Assembly: GCA_949282385.1 (NCBI GenBank)
Contig: CASDOP010000015.1
Location: forward strand, 1-37,176
Reading direction: 5' to 3'
From: an uncultured Clostridia bacterium
GTDB lineage: Bacteria > Bacillota > Clostridia > Christensenellales > Borkfalkiaceae
DNA: 37,176 nt
A program made the translations under genes and the position numbers. Positions 37,078 to 37,176 of this stretch are shown piece by piece; the first letter of the stretch is position 1, and each line of letters starts with the position of its first letter. A model generated the notes under the pieces. The model made no database searches. It had not been told where the DNA came from and worked only from the letters and a program-made list of their open reading frames with translations.

Positions 37078-37176
37078 AAATATGGAAAACGCATATATAT
37101 GGCTTAAAATAGCAATCGCAATCATAACATTTTTGATTGTAACGGGAATACCTACGGTAATCGCACTTGTACAAAA
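37078..37176. repeat. Right copy of 99-bp terminal direct repeat
   Basis: Identical to bases 1-99. The ATG at 37082 equals the ATG at 5 and begins the same LLH-holin-like gene, so this is the same locus read twice and not a second gene. AGAGG (37072-37076) is its ribosome binding site. Confidence 0.97.

Noticed and set aside
37082..37176. Second, truncated copy of the LLH-holin-like gene
   Set aside because: It is the same locus as 5-99 repeated at the end by circular assembly.

Overview
The window is one complete temperate siphovirus (phage or induced prophage) genome, not a chromosome fragment. Its first 99 bases recur exactly as its last 99 bases, so the sequence closes into a circle of 37,077 bp, opened inside a small membrane-protein gene. 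Strong AGGAG-type ribosome binding sites, sigma-A-like promoters (TTGACA/TATAAT class), frequent GTG/TTG starts, ReqiPepy6-Gp37-like and P27-type terminase proteins, and two sites identical to the Bacillus/Firmicutes parS consensus all suggest a Firmicutes host, probably a gut Clostridia-type bacterium. The host is inferred; nothing names it directly.

Layout in order of transcription. (1) 24,600-37,070 then 1-7,241: late genes on the plus strand. A promoter and structured terminator-leader RNA come first, then an HTH/TerS-like protein, a tail-fibre-like cassette, an HNH-P-loop fusion, a non-coding block with repeats and an initiator-tRNA-like element, the P27 small terminase, large terminase, HK97 portal, protease, capsid, connectors, tail tube, an unusual cassette of membrane and CBM48-like proteins, tail chaperones joined by a -1 frameshift, tape measure, distal tail, Gp37-like, receptor-binding protein and holin. 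(2) 7,260-13,916: early/accessory genes driven by a palindromic promoter used three times in the genome. They include a SNF2-type helicase, an IbrA-like PAPS-reductase-fold protein, an IbrB-like ParB protein, an RHH-like protein and many small genes, most with a short RNA hairpin just before the ribosome binding site. (3) 13,921-15,922, minus strand: large serine integrase and XRE repressor. (4) 15,964-22,759: Cro-like XRE gene, small early genes, DUF3310, a methyltransferase-like gene, a DnaD-like replication initiator with iteron-like repeats, a DUF1064 nuclease flanked by two parS sites, and a GH24 endolysin. (5) 22,790-24,575: third palindromic promoter, a papain-like-fold protein and a ParB-domain/DNA methyltransferase fusion.

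The lifestyle reads as temperate: integrase and repressor face a Cro-type gene across a divergent promoter region, and repressor-type octamers recur at a second strong promoter at 19.6 kb. DNA replication appears to lean on the host, since only an initiator and an SNF2 helicase are recognised, with no polymerase, primase, SSB or recombinase. The best candidates for undescribed biology are the two canonical parS sites in a phage without a recognisable ParA/ParB pair, the degenerate initiator-tRNA-like RNA beside the terminase genes, the recurring pre-RBS hairpins, the structured terminator leader ahead of the packaging genes, and the SNF2/IbrA/IbrB module behind a palindromic promoter.
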